5,324 nt of DNA from JBCBWG01 sp964579305. Its GTDB lineage: Bacteria; Pseudomonadota; Alphaproteobacteria; Rhizobiales; Hyphomicrobiaceae. The stretch spans positions 1-5,324 of the forward strand of contig CAZOGY010000173.1 in NCBI GenBank assembly GCA_964579305.1. The letters run 5' to 3'. Shown piece by piece: positions 4,554 to 5,324 of this stretch. A program made the translations under genes and the position numbers. Every line of letters starts with the position of its first letter. The stretch's first letter is position 1. The notes under the pieces are model-generated. The model did not search any database. It was not told the origin of the DNA and saw only the letters and a list, made by a program, of their open reading frames with translations.

Positions 4554-5039
4554 CCAGTTGGCGTTGGCTGGTTGTGCGCTACAACGCGCCGCACGGGTGA
4601 AATCGCTGGCTGGATGTGCAACATATTGACGGCAAGACCATCGATCGCAATCTATGCATTGCGGCGCCAAGGGGTGAACCACGGCACAATTGAGCGACAT
4701 CACGGCATTACGAACGCACGTTGCGAACCAAATAGGTGACGCAGCGAGCGCTATTGGCGTTTGTAGAACGCGTCAGCACGCCGGGTGAAAAATCCAGCGC
4801 GCGCCAAACGGTTTCCCGGAGGTCCGGTGGGAGTTCAGCTCTCGCGCGGTGCTCCGGCAAGCCGTTTTGAAATCGACCGCGGCGGCCTTCGGGCGGGGGC
4901 TCAGCGGTGCGACAAGACGGCCCGGTAAGAGCGGGGCAATCGGAACCGGTCGGCCCAACCGTGTTCCAGGGGCGCATGGCGATCTCAGGTCAACTGGCGG
5001 ACCTGCGTCGCACAGGCGTCGAGCGCACAAGGAGCGATC
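4554..5039 (+). other. long rplL-rpoB spacer without a convincing gene
   Basis: About 490 nt separate the attenuator hairpin from rpoB. I find no ORF with recognisable family sequence on either strand. It contains a possible promoter (4626-4655), an inverted repeat CGCAAT/ATTGCG (4646-4663), a wide stem CCGGAG/CTCCGG (4816-4821 with 4852-4857), and CAGGTC/GACCTG (4986-4991 with 5000-5005) close to the rpoB start. It is most likely an untranslated leader plus promoter region for rpoBC. Confidence 0.6.
4626..4655 (+). promoter_or_regulatory. candidate rpoB promoter with overlapping inverted repeat
   Basis: TTGACG (4626-4631) matches the -35 consensus at 5/6. The region 17-18 nt downstream (AATCTAT, 4649-4655) is only a weak -10. 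The perfect inverted repeat CGCAAT-ctatgc-ATTGCG (4646-4663) sits over the putative -10 and could be an operator or an RNA hairpin. A start here would give rpoB a leader of nearly 400 nt. Confidence 0.3.
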
Positions 5040-5324
5040 ATGGCAGTCACATTCTCTGGCCGCACGCGGATTCGCAAGCATTTCGGCAAGCTCAACGAGA
5101 TCGCCGCGATGCCGAACCTCATTGAGGTTCAAAAGACATCGTATGATGACTTCCTGATGGTCAAGGAGCCCGAAGGTGGCCGGCCGGAAGAAGGTCTGCA
5201 GGCCGTGTTCAAGTCGGTCTTCCCGATCTCGGACTTCTCGGGCAAGTCGACACTCGAGTTTGTGCGCTTCGTTTTTGAGCCGCCAAAGTACGACACCGAA
5301 GAATGCATGCAGCGCGACATGACC
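5040..5324 (+). CDS. rpoB: DNA-directed RNA polymerase subunit beta (5' part)
   Basis: RpoB is the beta subunit of RNA polymerase, forming one side of the active-site cleft and the rifampicin pocket. Only the first 95 codons are present; the frame runs open to the window edge, whereas a full protein has about 1,340-1,390 residues. The visible part matches the N-terminus of beta: RTRIRKHFGKLNEIAAMPNL, then IEVQKTSYDDFLM (28-40), GLQAVFKSVFPISDFSGKS (52-70) and FEPPKYDTEECMQRDMT (79-95). This aligns with the E. coli blocks KKRIRKDFGK, AAFRSVFPI and DVQEC. AAGGAG (5029-5034), 5 nt before ATG 5040, supports the start. The rifampicin-resistance region and all catalytic parts lie outside the window. 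Confidence 0.97.
   Translation, partial: MAVTFSGRTRIRKHFGKLNEIAAMPNLIEVQKTSYDDFLMVKEPEGGRPEEGLQAVFKSVFPISDFSGKSTLEFVRFVFEPPKYDTEECMQRDMT

Noticed and set aside
4614..4739. 41-codon plus-strand ORF in the rplL-rpoB spacer (leader peptide candidate)
   Set aside because: It has no good ribosome-binding site, no recognisable sequence, and overlaps the promoter candidate. An ORF of this length is expected by chance.
4922..4949. CCGGT...ACCGG inverted repeat upstream of rpoB
   Set aside because: A short 5-bp arm and an 18-nt loop in GC-rich sequence are likely to occur by chance.
4708..4977. 89-codon minus-strand ORF in the rplL-rpoB spacer
   Set aside because: The translation is Pro/Arg/Gly-rich with no domain I recognise, and nothing suggests expression. 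I treat it as chance.

Overview
This window is the secE-nusG / rplKAJL-rpoB cluster of a bacterium, most likely an alphaproteobacterium. The order tRNA-Trp, secE, nusG, rplK, rplA, rplJ, rplL, rpoB, the GC-rich codon usage, the GTG start of rplJ with its VDRA-type N-terminus, and the RpoB N-terminus (MPNLIEVQK, GRPEEGLQAVFKSVFPI) all fit that group. I cannot name a genus. A run of exactly 100 Ns shows that this is a draft assembly or metagenome contig.

Layout. Positions 8-83 hold a minus-strand tRNA-Thr(UGU). Positions 84-378 are an intergenic region with candidate promoters facing both ways. A plus-strand tRNA-Trp(CCA) lies at 379-454, followed by secE (605-793) and nusG (967-1503). The nusG-rplK spacer (1504-1976) contains a stem-loop, a tandem array of a 37-bp hairpin-forming repeat interrupted by the assembly gap, and a second stem-loop just before the rplK ribosome-binding site. 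Then come rplK (1977-2408) and rplA (2412-3137), with translation initiation closely linked. A 361-nt spacer follows, with a candidate promoter and several strong hairpins, which I read as the rplJ (L10) leader. After it lie rplJ (3499-4050) and rplL (4108-4506). A GC-rich hairpin followed by TGTTTT comes immediately after rplL. About 490 nt without a convincing gene then lead to the 5' end of rpoB (5040 to the window edge).

How the genes work together. SecE belongs to the SecYEG translocon, and NusG is a transcription elongation factor that can couple RNA polymerase to the ribosome. L11, L1, L10 and L12 form two mobile ribosomal regions: the L11/L10/L12 GTPase-centre stalk and the separate L1 stalk. 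RpoB is the beta subunit of RNA polymerase. In related bacteria L1 and L10 repress translation of their own mRNAs through leader structures, and an attenuator between rplL and rpoB sets the ratio of ribosomal protein to polymerase. The spacers here contain plausible counterparts.

The genes themselves are ordinary housekeeping genes. The parts worth a second look are the 37-bp palindromic tandem array at the nusG/rplK boundary, an L10 C-terminal helix with four rather than two or three 11-residue L12-docking segments, a long Met/Gly/Pro hinge in L12, and the structured rplA-rplJ and rplL-rpoB spacers. I see no evidence of a new defence, mobile or CRISPR system.
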